Source of the DNA: Thalassoglobus neptunius
GTDB lineage: Bacteria > Planctomycetota > Planctomycetia > Planctomycetales > Planctomycetaceae
Direction: 5' to 3'
Assembly: GCF_007859735.1 (NCBI RefSeq)
Contig: NZ_SIHI01000005.1
Coordinates: forward strand, 1-64,000
Length of the DNA: 64,000 bases
In this document: piece by piece, positions 45,601 through 55,633 of the stretch
Layout: each line of letters opens with the position of its first letter
How positions within the stretch are numbered: the stretch's first letter is position 1
The notes under the pieces: generated by a model
What the model saw: only the letters and a program-made list of their open reading frames with translations
The model's database searches: none
Told to the model about the DNA's origin: nothing
Translations under genes and position numbers: made by a program

Positions 45601-47040
45601 TCACGTTCCCGCGAGATTGGGGAATGCAGAGACGAGATCGAGTTTGTCACCATTTTCTTTCTGGAGTTTCAGCAGCGAGTCGAAGAGTTTGCGAGAGATT
45701 GCCTGAGTTCCCTCTTCTTCGAAAAGGTCGTTCATTTCCCAAGGGTCCGAGACCAGATTGTAGAGTCTCGCTCTTCCAATCTTGGGGTACAGGATCAGCT
45801 TGTAACCGTTCTGCGTGACCATTCTTTGCAGGTCAATGTATCCCCCGTAAATGGCGGGGTAGTTCGTTTGGGGGACGTCGCTTTCAAGCAATGGAAGCAG
45901 GCTGTGAAAATCGACGTGTTCCGGTTTTTCGATGCCAGCCAGTTCAAGTGTTGTCGGCATGACGTCCTGCAAGTAGATCGGTGCAGAAATGGACCGTCCT
46001 GCTTCGACACCCGGGCCGACGACCATGAACGGCACGCGGACACTGTGATCGTACTGGCTTTGCTTTCCGATCAGACCGTGATGTCCGACCGAAAGTCCGT
46101 GATCAGCAGTGAAGAAAATCCAGGTGTTGTCACGTTTTCCGGTGGCGTCGAGCGCGTCGAGAATGCGACCGATCTGAGCATCCATGTGTGTGATAATGGC
46201 GTAGTATTCCTGTCGGTTCACGCGGACAGAGAATTCTGTTCGTGGAAACGGGGCCAGTTTTTCATCACGAAGTTTGGCGCTGCACCCCATGTCGTCTTTG
46301 TACGGATACTCAGGAAGGAAGTTGACGGGAACTTTGATGTTTGCTTCAGGGTATAAATCGACATACTCCTTGGGAGACTGTCGAGGATCGTGAGGTGCGT
46401 TGAATGCGATGTACATGAAGAACGGGTCGTCGATCCCGGCTGCTTCTGAAAGAAATCCGACAGCTTCGTTTCCGACAACTTCGCTCCAGTGTGTGCCGCC
46501 TTCCCAGAACCCGCCGAATTTCGTGTCGTACGGACTCCAGACATCGGTCTGTCCTTCGATCGGGCGGTTGTAGCCTTCGTCCGTCTGGGAGGGCATTCCT
46601 CCCCGAATGTGACCGGTGACGTCAAATGTTTGATCGGCAGGAAAGCGGACGTGCCATTTCCCGGTCATATATGTGCGGTACCCGGCAGACTTCATGTATT
46701 CTGACCAGAAGCGGCCCGCTTCGACTTCTTCAGCGAGAGAGTCGTCGAGTTCGTTTGCGTGCCAGAGATACCGGCCTGTGTTGATCATTGTGCGTGAAGC
46801 CACGCAAATCGCGCCGTTCCAGCCGCCCATGTTGTAGCAATGAGAAAATGTGGTTCCTTCCCGGACAAGTCGATCGAGATTGGGCGTCAGGACTTCTTCA
46901 TTTCCCAATGAACGGATCGTCTGGTAGCACTGATCGTCCGCGAAAACGAAGAGGATATTCGGCTTGTCATTCGCCATACCGGCCGAAAGTGAGAACGCGT
47001 TCACGACGAAAATTGCGAGCAGGACGAACACATTTTTCAT
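45601..47040 (-). CDS. Exported sulfatase with a C-x-A-x-R active-site motif
   Basis: A 479-residue type I sulfatase starting at ATG 47040, where a signal peptide begins (MKNVFVLLAIFVVNAFSLSA). The metal site is ILFVFADDQC. The modification motif reads CVASR rather than CxPxR; C-x-A-x-R is accepted by anaerobic sulfatase-maturing enzymes, so formylglycine formation is still possible. MTGKWHVRFPADQTFD, FTADHGLSVGHHGLIGKQS and the C-terminal RARLYNLVSDPWEMNDLFE complete the family pattern (iduronate-2-sulfatase-like). The substrate is probably a sulfated polysaccharide. It lies 43 bp upstream of ricT. Confidence 0.93.
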   Translation of the reverse strand: MKNVFVLLAIFVVNAFSLSAGMANDKPNILFVFADDQCYQTIRSLGNEEVLTPNLDRLVREGTTFSHCYNMGGWNGAICVASRTMINTGRYLWHANELDDSLAEEVEAGRFWSEYMKSAGYRTYMTGKWHVRFPADQTFDVTGHIRGGMPSQTDEGYNRPIEGQTDVWSPYDTKFGGFWEGGTHWSEVVGNEAVGFLSEAAGIDDPFFMYIAFNAPHDPRQSPKEYVDLYPEANIKVPVNFLPEYPYKDDMGCSAKLRDEKLAPFPRTEFSVRVNRQEYYAIITHMDAQIGRILDALDATGKRDNTWIFFTADHGLSVGHHGLIGKQSQYDHSVRVPFMVVGPGVEAGRSISAPIYLQDVMPTTLELAGIEKPEHVDFHSLLPLLESDVPQTNYPAIYGGYIDLQRMVTQNGYKLILYPKIGRARLYNLVSDPWEMNDLFEEEGTQAISRKLFDSLLKLQKENGDKLDLVSAFPNLAGT

Positions 47041-47361
47041 GGCAGTCCTTAATTCATCGACAGGAGTAAAGCATGAACCCGGAGACTTTCGCGGGGGACC
47101 AGTGATTTCATCATCGTTCAATTTTTGCGACATCGGTGGATGTTGATTCGCGCTTGGAAGCTTGCAGGCTACTATTCTCACGCTCCAGTTTCCAGCAATG
47201 CGGAGTTTTGAGTGATCAGGACTAAGCGGCACGCCGAAGCTTCCACGATCGATATCAACACACGATGGTTACGAAAAGTGGTGGATTCCCAAAGCTTTTC
47301 TTTCTGAGACTTTCTCAGTGTTTCCCAGATTCCCCGGTTCGGGCGAAGGATATTTGAAAAC
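47041..47361. other. Divergent intergenic region
   Basis: These 321 bp separate the sulfatase gene (minus strand) from the HAD phosphatase gene (plus strand) and should contain both promoters. AAGGA about 11 nt before 47362 is the phosphatase ribosome binding site. I see no gene, repeat or clear promoter pair. Confidence 0.5.
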
Positions 47362-48051
47362 ATGTCGAACGTGCTCCTGTTTGATATTGATGGAACGTTG
47401 TTGAATTCCGGGGATGCGGGTCAGCATGCGATGGAGCAGGCACTGCTGGAGGTGTTTGGTGTCACTGGTCCTTATGAAAACATCCTCGCTGCGGGAAGGA
47501 CCGATCGCGCGATTACGACGGACTTATTCGCGCACCATAAGATTGAATCGTCGGAGACGAACTGGTCGACTTTTCAGGAAGCTTATTTTCGACACTTACT
47601 GCAATCGTTGGGCAAACTGGATGGAGTTGTCCTTCCGGGAATTGTGGGCCTGCTCGATGGACTGGCGGCAAATCCAAATGTGACGCTCGGTCTGCTGACC
47701 GGAAATTTTCAGATTGGGGCGCAATTAAAGCTTCGTCACTATCAGCTTGACCATCACTTTGCATTCGGAGGATTCGGAGACCATCACTTCGATCGAGATG
47801 ATGTTGCTCGCCTGGCGATGGAGGCAGCGTGTGCACATCTGAATCAAACGGTTCCGGGGGAATCGATTTGGGTGATTGGTGATACTCCGTCGGATATCAA
47901 GTGCGGTCGTGCGATTGGTGCAAGAGTCGTGGCGGTCTCGACGGGAATCTATTCCTATGAGGTTCTCGAAGAAGCCGGTCCGGATTTTCTGTTTACGGAC
48001 TTCTCGGACGTGGCGGCTGTGACTCAGTGCTTGACGGCTTTGTCGAAGTAG
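47362..48051 (+). CDS. HAD-superfamily phosphatase (phosphoglycolate phosphatase-like)
   Basis: A 229-residue HAD hydrolase. Motif I is LLFDIDGTLLNSG (nucleophile Asp8, general acid Asp10), motif II LGLLTGNF, and motif III/IV ESIWVIGDTPSDIKCGRAIG. The helical cap between residues 18 and 85 makes it a C1-cap member like Gph. The substrate is not fixed by sequence. plsY follows after 12 bp, so the two are likely co-transcribed. Confidence 0.9.
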   Translation: MSNVLLFDIDGTLLNSGDAGQHAMEQALLEVFGVTGPYENILAAGRTDRAITTDLFAHHKIESSETNWSTFQEAYFRHLLQSLGKLDGVVLPGIVGLLDGLAANPNVTLGLLTGNFQIGAQLKLRHYQLDHHFAFGGFGDHHFDRDDVARLAMEAACAHLNQTVPGESIWVIGDTPSDIKCGRAIGARVVAVSTGIYSYEVLEEAGPDFLFTDFSDVAAVTQCLTALSK

Positions 48052-48063
48052 GAAGGGATCGAT

Positions 48064-48780
48064 ATGGCTCCGTCACAGGCATTTGTCATCACTGCAGGAT
48101 TGGCTTACCTCATCGGTTCCATTCCGTTCAGCTTGTTGATTGCCCGGATCTTCGGAAAGATCGATTTGCGATCTCACGGAAGCGGAAACGTCGGGGCGAC
48201 AAATGTTGCTCGAACAATGAGCGCGAAATGGGGAGCCTTCGCACTTCTGTTGGATGCCGGGAAAGGAATGACGGCGGTCGGGTTGATTCCCGTGTTGATG
48301 GTCATGGCTCCCGAGGATGTGATTCATCAAAAAGTTCTTGCCGCGGTCATGGCTGTCGTCGGGCATATGTATTCCTGCTGGATACGATTCCGAGGCGGAA
48401 AGGGAGTGGCGACCGCACTGGGAGCGGTGACAGTGCTGGCACCGCAGGGAATGTTGATTGCCCTCGTTGGTTTTATCTTGGCGTTTCTCGCGACGCGAAT
48501 TGTGTCGCTGAGTTCGATTGTCGCTGCCGCTGTGTTTGCAGTTGCTCAACTTTTGATCGGACAGAATTCGCTTTGGAAAGCGAACACATGGAGTCTGGGA
48601 GTTTTTAGCGTTGTGGTGCCGGCGTTGATTATCTTTCAGCACCGCTCGAATATTCTGCGTCTCTTGCGAGGAGAAGAACAAAAGCTTCAGCTACGCAAGT
48701 CCGAGCGTCAGGACTCTGACGAGACCGCGAGTGAGCCTCCTGTCAATTCAATGGGAAAGAATGATGGCATCGAAACTTGA
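48064..48780 (+). CDS. plsY: Glycerol-3-phosphate acyltransferase PlsY
   Basis: Uses acyl-phosphate to acylate glycerol-3-phosphate, the first step of phospholipid synthesis, in the inner membrane. The 238-residue protein has the three conserved loops LRSHGSGNVGATNVARTM, WIRFRGGKGVATALGAV and FQHRSNILRLLRGEE, and about five to seven membrane segments. A polar tail of about 30 residues extends beyond the usual end. Its 3' end overlaps the next gene by 20 bp. Confidence 0.95.
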   Translation: MAPSQAFVITAGLAYLIGSIPFSLLIARIFGKIDLRSHGSGNVGATNVARTMSAKWGAFALLLDAGKGMTAVGLIPVLMVMAPEDVIHQKVLAAVMAVVGHMYSCWIRFRGGKGVATALGAVTVLAPQGMLIALVGFILAFLATRIVSLSSIVAAAVFAVAQLLIGQNSLWKANTWSLGVFSVVVPALIIFQHRSNILRLLRGEEQKLQLRKSERQDSDETASEPPVNSMGKNDGIET

Positions 48781-49537
48781 ACATCCGGTTCTGGGGCAAC
48801 TGATTCCCGATCAATACGGGGATCGACTGATGAAGTTTCGGAAGTTCGAATTCATGCAGCCACTCTGGCACCCGGACAGTAAGAAGCAGCTGGAAGATCT
48901 CGAACTCAAGGATCGTGATCTGGTCAAAAAGTGGGAATCGCAACCGGGGGCGCTTCCGCAGGTCTGTCGAAACTTTGACGTTCATGCTGCCCTTCAGTCA
49001 TTGGGCGTTTACGAACTTGGGATCGGTCAGAGCGAAGAATCTGATGAGCCTGAAAAGTCTGACGACTCTGTGCCGAGTGCCGAACAGGTCGCGGCGTACG
49101 AACACTTCGTCGAAAACGAAGAGGCCATCTGCAAAGAAGTCTTCGAAACGCTGGTACGGTATTACAACTTTCTGAGGCAATGGGCTCCCAACTGGTTTGA
49201 AGGGGAAACGGATTGCCCCGAGTCCGCCGAAACCATTGATGATCTCTCAGATTGTGTCCGGTTTGACGGAATGGATCTCAGCCATGAATCTGTGGGGGGA
49301 ATGGCCACAATCTGCATGGGATGGGATGTCGACTGGGATATGGAGCACGGGCTCCAGATGATCTGTCAGAATGGGAAAATCATTGCTGTCGGGAACGATC
49401 TTTACGGACCCGATGTGATTGTCGGGCTGCAGGAAACGATGCAGCATTTTCTCGACGATGACCAGAAGAAGGCTCTCCAGGAATTTTGTGAACAGGTCGG
49501 AGACACTCCCGCCGGAGACTCGCCTGCTGGTGAATGA
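48761..49537 (+). CDS. DUF6985-like hypothetical protein
   Basis: About 258 residues from the ATG at 48761, inside the end of plsY. The N-terminal half is acidic and helical. The C-terminal half (CVRFDGMDLSHESVGG, CMGWDVDWDMEHGLQMI) has the W-D-x-E-H-G-L pattern of DUF6985, a family also found near contact-dependent toxin systems. No toxin gene is adjacent. The tail is a short SPAGDSPAGE-like repeat. Function unknown. Confidence 0.72.
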   Translation: MMASKLEHPVLGQLIPDQYGDRLMKFRKFEFMQPLWHPDSKKQLEDLELKDRDLVKKWESQPGALPQVCRNFDVHAALQSLGVYELGIGQSEESDEPEKSDDSVPSAEQVAAYEHFVENEEAICKEVFETLVRYYNFLRQWAPNWFEGETDCPESAETIDDLSDCVRFDGMDLSHESVGGMATICMGWDVDWDMEHGLQMICQNGKIIAVGNDLYGPDVIVGLQETMQHFLDDDQKKALQEFCEQVGDTPAGDSPAGE

Positions 49538-49690
49538 GGAGGTGTGAGAAAGCGGTTCCATCTCTCTTTTCGAACTTCCGGATGCACAGCGAGCGGAAAT
49601 TTGGTCTAATCGACAGCTGTTGATGAGTGAGTCGCCCGACCGGGTGGCCTGCGAAGATGACCTGCCCTCCCAGATCTCCCCAGGATCGAG

Positions 49691-52603
49691 ATGTTCGAAG
49701 AGCCCCTGCCCATTCTTCCGCGCCAGTATGCGTGGTCTCTCCTTACCGTGATTGCTTTCGTCCTCGGTGTGCCATGTTTCGCCGAAGAAGCTGACGAAGA
49801 GCCCCAATTCGATTTTGCAGCGACAGTTCAACCAATCCTGGAGGAACATTGTGTCCGTTGTCATTCTCCCGGAAACCGAAAAGGCGAGGTTTCACTGGAG
49901 ACAATCGATGATCTTCTCGAGAATGGATACGTCACTCCGGGAGATGCACAAGCGAGCTACCTTCTCGATCTCGTCACCTCAGAAGATGGGGAACGTCCAT
50001 CGATGCCGAAGGAAGGGACAGTTCTCAATTCCGATCAAGTCGCAGTTCTGAAAACTTGGATTGAGCACGGAGCTGAGTGGCCCGAAGAGATCATCGTTCG
50101 TGAACGTTCGAAAGCGGATGGCACATGGTGGGCATTTCAACCGCTTCGAACCGACTTCGAACTCCCGGCGGTTCAGTCACCGAATTCTTCCGCGAGTGAC
50201 GTCATCGACGCATTCATTGAACAGCGTCTCGAAGAGGCTGGGCTTCATCGCAATCCAATCGCAGATCGTCGGGTTCTCATTGGTCGCGCGACTTACGATC
50301 TCACTGGCTTGCCTCCGACTCCGGAAGAAGTCGAAGCGTTCGTGAATGATCCGTCTGAGAATGCGTTTGAAAAAGTTGTCGATCGACTTCTGGCATCGCC
50401 GCGATACGGAGAACATTGGGGACGCCACTGGTTAGACGTCGTTCGGTTTGGGGAAAGCAACGGATTCGAGCGGAATGTTCTGATCAACAACCTCTGGCCG
50501 TTTCGCGATTACGTGATTGAGTCGATCAATGCTGACAAGCCGTTTGATCAACTGATTCGAGAACATCTTGCCGGTGATGTGCTGGAAGAAGACCGTCCCG
50601 ATCAGGCAGTGGGAACGGCGTTCCTCGTGGCTGGGCCTTATGATGACGTGGGGAATCAGGATGCTGTCCAGGCTGCACAGATTCGGGCGAACACAATCGA
50701 CGAAATGATCCGAGCGACAAGCGAAGCGTTTCTCGGTCTGACGATTGGTTGTGCTCGCTGCCACGATCACAAATTCGACCCGATTCTCCAGCGGGATTAT
50801 TACTCGCTGTATGCGACGTTGTCGGGCATCAAACACGGCAGTCAAGTCGTTGTTCACAAACAGACAAAGGCAGAACATGACGCCAAAGTTCAACCGCTCG
50901 AGGCGAAGCGGCAGGAACTCACCAGTAAGCGAGATGCAATCAATCGCGAAGTCTTAGAACGCGGACTCGCCCGGCTTGAAGAGTACGAACAGGAGTGGGA
51001 TCGCGAGCCGATTGATCGCCGACTGACGACCGATGAATTTCCTCCAGTCGAAGCGAAGTTTCTGCGACTGAGATCTCTTGGTCAGGACAACAATCCCGGA
51101 AACAGAAACTCGTTTGCGATCGATGAATTCGAAGTTTGGGACACGGCGGACGTTCCCCGAAACGTGGCTCTCGCTTCGAACGGATCTGTCGCGACCGGAG
51201 CGAGTCGACACATCGAAGATTTTCCCGGCGCTTACGGTCCGCATCTCGCAATTGACGGGGAACTTGGAGAACGCTTTCTTGCAACATCCGGAACTCTCAC
51301 GATCGAGTTTCCGAAACCCGAGCGAATTCAGAAAATCACCTTCTCAAGTGCCCGCAATGAATCAGAACCGGGACAGCCCAAATTTGTCTTCCTGTCAGAT
51401 TATGTCATCGAGATCTCAACTGATGGAGAACATTGGGAAGAACTGATTGACTCATCCCAAAGAAAGCCTGTGAACGAAGCGGCTCGGAACGCTCGATTGA
51501 GTCGCCTGTCAACAACGCCCGAGGATCAACAGCAACTTGCCAAGTTGAATCGCGAACTCGCGGAAGTGAATCGGAAGCTCAGAGAGATTCCCCCGTTGCC
51601 ATCAATTTTTATCGGAGTGAGAGACGCAAATTTAGCGGAAGGGCCGTTCCATCTGTTCCTCGGAGGAAGTCCGCAACGCCCCGGAGATTTGGTCACGCCT
51701 GCGAGCTTGAACGTCCTCGATCAGTTCGTCCCGAATTACGAACTCGAAACGGAAAGTCCCGAACATCAACGTCGAGCCGCATTGGCTGACTGGATCGTTC
51801 ATCCCGAAAATGCACTGCCGCAGCGAGTTCTCGTGAATCGTATCTGGCATTATCACTTCGGAACGGGGATCGTCGAGACTCCGAGCGATTTCGGATACAT
51901 GGGAGCGGAGCCGTCGCATCCGCAGCTTCTCGATTTTTTGGCGGCGCACTTGTTGGAATCAGAGTGGCGGATCAAGTCTCTGCATCGCATGATCATGTTG
52001 TCCAAGACCTATCAACAGAGCAGCGACAATCATCCGGAAGCTGCGCGAGTTGATGCAGACGCTCGCCTGCTGTGGCGATTTCCTCCAAGGCGGCTTTCCG
52101 CTGAAGAAATTCGCGACACCATGCTCTCCGTTGCGGGCGTTCTCAATCTGCAAATGGGCGGACCCGGTTTCCGCTTGTATCACTTCATGCAAGACAACGT
52201 CTGCACTTACGAACCGCTTGATGTCCACGGTCCGGAGACTTATCGGCGGGCGGTTTACCATCAAAACGCACGTGCGTCGGTCGTCGATCTAATGACCGAA
52301 TTCGATCAGCCCGATTGTGCGTTTTCAACACCTCGCCGATCGGAAACCACAACTCCGCTGCAAGCACTGACGATGCTGAATCACAGCTTTACATTCGATA
52401 TTGCGAACGAACTCGCTGACCGCTTGAGACGCGAGGCAGGCGAAGTTCCTCACGATCAGATCAGACATGCCTGGCAGCTTTGTTATGCAAGAGACCCCTC
52501 TTCCGACGAATTCGAAGAGTGCGAACTTTTCGCTCAACAGCATGGGGTGGAAGCGCTGTGCCGTGTTTTGCTCAATACGTCAGCGCTGATTTATGTCGAA
52601 TAG
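49691..52603 (+). CDS. Planctomycete cytochrome-c/DUF1549/DUF1553 protein (PSD1 family), copy 2
   Basis: A 970-residue relative of the protein at 6431. The signal peptide covers about residues 1-31. The first haem motif is CVRCH at 54-58. DUF1549 follows (LTGLPPTPEEVEAFV, PRYGEHWGRHWLDVVRFGE), with a second motif CARCH near 355. A discoidin-like segment lies around 470-580 (NVALASNGSVATGAS), and DUF1553 is at the C-terminus (QRVLVNRIWHYHFGTGIVE). The charged coiled segment near 390-420 differs from copy 1. The DUF1501 gene follows 72 bp downstream, so the arrangement matches the first pair without overlap. Confidence 0.93.
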   Translation: MFEEPLPILPRQYAWSLLTVIAFVLGVPCFAEEADEEPQFDFAATVQPILEEHCVRCHSPGNRKGEVSLETIDDLLENGYVTPGDAQASYLLDLVTSEDGERPSMPKEGTVLNSDQVAVLKTWIEHGAEWPEEIIVRERSKADGTWWAFQPLRTDFELPAVQSPNSSASDVIDAFIEQRLEEAGLHRNPIADRRVLIGRATYDLTGLPPTPEEVEAFVNDPSENAFEKVVDRLLASPRYGEHWGRHWLDVVRFGESNGFERNVLINNLWPFRDYVIESINADKPFDQLIREHLAGDVLEEDRPDQAVGTAFLVAGPYDDVGNQDAVQAAQIRANTIDEMIRATSEAFLGLTIGCARCHDHKFDPILQRDYYSLYATLSGIKHGSQVVVHKQTKAEHDAKVQPLEAKRQELTSKRDAINREVLERGLARLEEYEQEWDREPIDRRLTTDEFPPVEAKFLRLRSLGQDNNPGNRNSFAIDEFEVWDTADVPRNVALASNGSVATGASRHIEDFPGAYGPHLAIDGELGERFLATSGTLTIEFPKPERIQKITFSSARNESEPGQPKFVFLSDYVIEISTDGEHWEELIDSSQRKPVNEAARNARLSRLSTTPEDQQQLAKLNRELAEVNRKLREIPPLPSIFIGVRDANLAEGPFHLFLGGSPQRPGDLVTPASLNVLDQFVPNYELETESPEHQRRAALADWIVHPENALPQRVLVNRIWHYHFGTGIVETPSDFGYMGAEPSHPQLLDFLAAHLLESEWRIKSLHRMIMLSKTYQQSSDNHPEAARVDADARLLWRFPPRRLSAEEIRDTMLSVAGVLNLQMGGPGFRLYHFMQDNVCTYEPLDVHGPETYRRAVYHQNARASVVDLMTEFDQPDCAFSTPRRSETTTPLQALTMLNHSFTFDIANELADRLRREAGEVPHDQIRHAWQLCYARDPSSDEFEECELFAQQHGVEALCRVLLNTSALIYVE

Positions 52604-52675
52604 AGGCAGCGACGGAATTGGTCATCGGCGAGTTGTCAAAGTAATCAAGTGAAGTGGGACAGGAAGAAGTCGGCG

Positions 52676-54121
52676 ATGGAATCACAGAACAAAAACGAAA
52701 TTGAGATCGCTCGCCGGTCATTTCTCGGAAATGTCTCTGCGGGACTGGCGGGCATCGGAGTGATGCAACTTCTGAGAGATGCATCGATCTGCGGTGCTCA
52801 AGACTGGAAAGCTGGTCAGGGGCAAACTCACTTCGAACCCAAAGCGAAGCGAGTCGTACAGATCTTTTGCCCCGGTGCTGCGTCGCATATGGATTTGTGG
52901 GAACACAAACCTGAGTTGGCGCGGTATCACGGCAAGCCGCTCCCCGGTGAAGAGAACTATGTCTCGTTTCAGGGGAAGAATGGCAACCTGATGCAGAGCC
53001 CCTGGCCGTTTGTTCCGGGAGGTGAATCCGGAAAGGAAATTTCGTCACTTCTCCCAAACATGAGTCAACATGTCGATGACATTGCGTTTATCCATTCGAT
53101 GACCAGCAAGAGCAACACGCACGGCCCCGGTTGCATCTTTATGAATACGGGACATCCCACTGAGGGGTTTCCGGCAGCGGGTGCCTGGACGAGTTATGCC
53201 CTCGGTAGCGAGAACGAAAATTTGCCAGCATATGTCGCGATTCCGGATATCCGCGGCGAGCCTCCCAATGGGAAAGCGAACTGGTCGAACGGGTTTTTAC
53301 CGGCCCGTCATCAAGCCATCGTGATGAGCAATCAACAGCCGATTCGAAATCTTGAGCGGCCCGATTTTGTCTCCGAACAGACTGAAACGGCATCCAGAAG
53401 TTTGCTCGATCGTCTCAATCAGAGTTACGCCGAGTCCCGTCCGGGCGAGTCCGCACTGCAAGCTCGAATCGCAGCGTACGAACTGGCTGGTCGGATGCAG
53501 ATGTCTGCCCCGGAAGTTTCTGAGCTTTCACAAGAGTCAGAATCGACACACGACTTCTACGGAACTCGCGACAGCAATTCCTTGAAAGCTGCCTACGCTA
53601 AAAACTGTTTGTTCACGCGACGGCTTCTCGAACGTGGAGTGCGATACGTCAGTCTCTACTGTGCTTCGCGGGCTTCTGGAGTTGACGGACTGCTCAACTG
53701 GGATGCTCACAAAACTCTCAAGTCCGACTACGAGCGGCACTGTCCCGTTTTCGATCAACCGACCGCGGCGCTTTTGTCGGATCTCAAAACGAGAGGGATG
53801 CTGGACGACACGCTGATTCTATGGACAACCGAGTTTGGCCGCATGCCAACCCATCAACAGGGGACAGCCGGTCGAGATCATAATCCCGACGGATTCACGT
53901 GCTGGATGATGGGGGCAGGCGTCCAAGGAGGCGTGAGCTATGGAGCGACGGACCCATTCGGTCGACGAGCAGAAGTCAATCCGACAACCGTTTGGGACTT
54001 TTACGCCACGGTTCTGCATCTGCTCGGTTTTGATCACGAACAACTGACGTGGTATTACAACGGCCTCGATCGACGCATCACCGATGTCCACGGCCACGTG
54101 ATCTCTGAAATCCTGACTTAA
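52676..54121 (+). CDS. DUF1501 domain protein (Tat-exported), partner of copy 2
   Basis: About 481 residues from the ATG at 52676, with GGAAGAAG upstream. The twin-arginine-like motif is ARRSFLGNVSAGLAGIG, so Tat export is likely. Family motifs are VVQIFCPGAASHMDLWEHKP, IHSMTSKSNTHGPGCIFMN, LILWTTEFGRMP and GRDHNPDGFTCWM. It is the same family as the product at 9499 but clearly diverged. A dispersed repeat starts 9 bp after its stop. Confidence 0.93.
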   Translation: MESQNKNEIEIARRSFLGNVSAGLAGIGVMQLLRDASICGAQDWKAGQGQTHFEPKAKRVVQIFCPGAASHMDLWEHKPELARYHGKPLPGEENYVSFQGKNGNLMQSPWPFVPGGESGKEISSLLPNMSQHVDDIAFIHSMTSKSNTHGPGCIFMNTGHPTEGFPAAGAWTSYALGSENENLPAYVAIPDIRGEPPNGKANWSNGFLPARHQAIVMSNQQPIRNLERPDFVSEQTETASRSLLDRLNQSYAESRPGESALQARIAAYELAGRMQMSAPEVSELSQESESTHDFYGTRDSNSLKAAYAKNCLFTRRLLERGVRYVSLYCASRASGVDGLLNWDAHKTLKSDYERHCPVFDQPTAALLSDLKTRGMLDDTLILWTTEFGRMPTHQQGTAGRDHNPDGFTCWMMGAGVQGGVSYGATDPFGRRAEVNPTTVWDFYATVLHLLGFDHEQLTWYYNGLDRRITDVHGHVISEILT

Positions 54122-54130
54122 TCACTTTTG

Positions 54131-54232
54131 GAGCATTTTCTGTTTTGGTTTTCGCTCACTCGCACGAGCAAACTCAGCCTTCTTCCTGATGAAGAAGTTC
54201 AAGCGAGTGCACAGGGGAGAGTAACTTGCTCT
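54131..54232 (+). repeat. Dispersed structured repeat, copy 3
   Basis: About 102 bp, filling the gap between the DUF1501 gene and the convergent sthA gene. GAGCA (54131-54135) pairs with TGCTC (54227-54231). CACTCGC (54157-54163) pairs with GCGAGTG (54203-54209), and CTTCTTC (54179-54185) pairs with GAAGAAG (54191-54197) around a 5-nt loop. The inner hairpin could end transcription from either side, but in the other two copies the setting is not convergent. Confidence 0.8.
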
Positions 54233-54235
54233 CAA

Positions 54236-55633
54236 TCAGAAGAGTCTGTTGAGACCGTTCAAGGCAGCCACGCGGTAAGCTTCGGCCATGGTCGGATAAT
54301 TGAACGTCGAATTCACGAAATACATCAGCGTGTTGTGCTCTCCGGGTTGCGACATAATCGCTTGGCCAATGTGAATGATCTCGGAAGCGTTCGCACCGAA
54401 ACAATGAATGCCGAGCAACTCCAGTGTTTCACGATGGAACAGAATCTTGAGCATTCCGACGGTTTGCCCGGTGATTTGAGCGCGGGCCAGGCTTTTGAAC
54501 ATCGAATGTCCCACTTCGTAGGGGACACCCGTTTCGGTGAGTTCGCGTTCCGTCTTCCCTAAGGAACTGATCTCCGGACTGGTATAAATTCCGGTCGGGA
54601 TTTCCTGAATCAAAGCGGTTTCACATGTTCCAAGAATCATGTGATGGGCGGCGTATCGACCTTGAACGTATGCGGCACTTGCCAGAGAGGGAGGGCCGAT
54701 CACATCACCGACCGCATAGATGCTCGGGACGTTTGTCTGAAAGTGTTCATTGATTCCAACCTGTCCGCGACGATTGACCTCAATGCCAAGTTCTTCCAGT
54801 CCCATATGATCCGAGTTGCCCGTCCGCCCGGCCGCCCAGAAAAGTATATCTGTCTTGATTTGCTTCCCCGACTTCAAGTGGAGGATGACTCCATCGTCGA
54901 CTGCTTCGACGCTTTCATAGTCTTCGCGATTGCGAATCAAGACTCCCCGATCTCTCAGGTGATAGCTGAGCGCGTCGCAGATTTCGTCATCGAGAAACTC
55001 CAGTAGTTGCTCACGAGTGTTCACGAGATTCACTTTGCAGCCGATGTTTCGGAACATCGTGGCATACTCGCATCCGATCACCCCGGCTCCGTAAATCGTG
55101 ATCGATTTTGGGGTATGAGTCAGTCCCAGAATGGTGTCGCTGTCAAAAACGCGACCGTGATTGAAATCGATATCGTGCGGTCGATACGGCCGCGAGCCAG
55201 AAGCGATCACGAAGTTCGCTGCGGAAACAGTCCTCTTTCCTCCGAGTTCATCCGTGACGATGACGGTGTTCGCGTCTGAGAAACTGGCATGTCCGCGGAT
55301 GACTTCGACGTCGTTGCGTTCGTAGAACGACGTTCTCATATCAACCTGTTTCTCAATCACGGAAGAGGCTGTCCTCCGAAGATCCGGGAAGTCCGGAATC
55401 GTTGAGATCCCGGCATCTCGAAACAGTTTGTTGTTGAAAACCGTTGTCGCTTGGAAAATTGCGTTTCGAAGTGCTTTGCTGGGGATCGTCCCTTTATGAG
55501 TACAACCTCCGCCGATGGGAGGATCGCGTTCCACGACCGCGACAGACTTCCCCAACTTGGAAGCTTGCATCGCTGCGCCCTCACCTCCGGGGCCACTCCC
55601 GATGACGACGATATCAAAACGTTGATGACTCAT
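54236..55633 (-). CDS. sthA: Soluble NAD(P) transhydrogenase SthA
   Basis: A flavoprotein of 465 residues that exchanges reducing power between NADPH and NAD+. It starts at ATG 55633 ([17 protein letters not shown]). The FAD-binding region has [18 protein letters not shown]; only one Cys is present, as in SthA and unlike the CxxxxC of lipoamide dehydrogenases. The NAD-binding motif is [15 protein letters not shown], and the second FAD motif is [19 protein letters not shown]. The longer frame adds 12 unlikely residues. Confidence 0.93.
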   Translation of the reverse strand: MSHQRFDIVVIGSGPGGEGAAMQASKLGKSVAVVERDPPIGGGCTHKGTIPSKALRNAIFQATTVFNNKLFRDAGISTIPDFPDLRRTASSVIEKQVDMRTSFYERNDVEVIRGHASFSDANTVIVTDELGGKRTVSAANFVIASGSRPYRPHDIDFNHGRVFDSDTILGLTHTPKSITIYGAGVIGCEYATMFRNIGCKVNLVNTREQLLEFLDDEICDALSYHLRDRGVLIRNREDYESVEAVDDGVILHLKSGKQIKTDILFWAAGRTGNSDHMGLEELGIEVNRRGQVGINEHFQTNVPSIYAVGDVIGPPSLASAAYVQGRYAAHHMILGTCETALIQEIPTGIYTSPEISSLGKTERELTETGVPYEVGHSMFKSLARAQITGQTVGMLKILFHRETLELLGIHCFGANASEIIHIGQAIMSQPGEHNTLMYFVNSTFNYPTMAEAYRVAALNGLNRLF

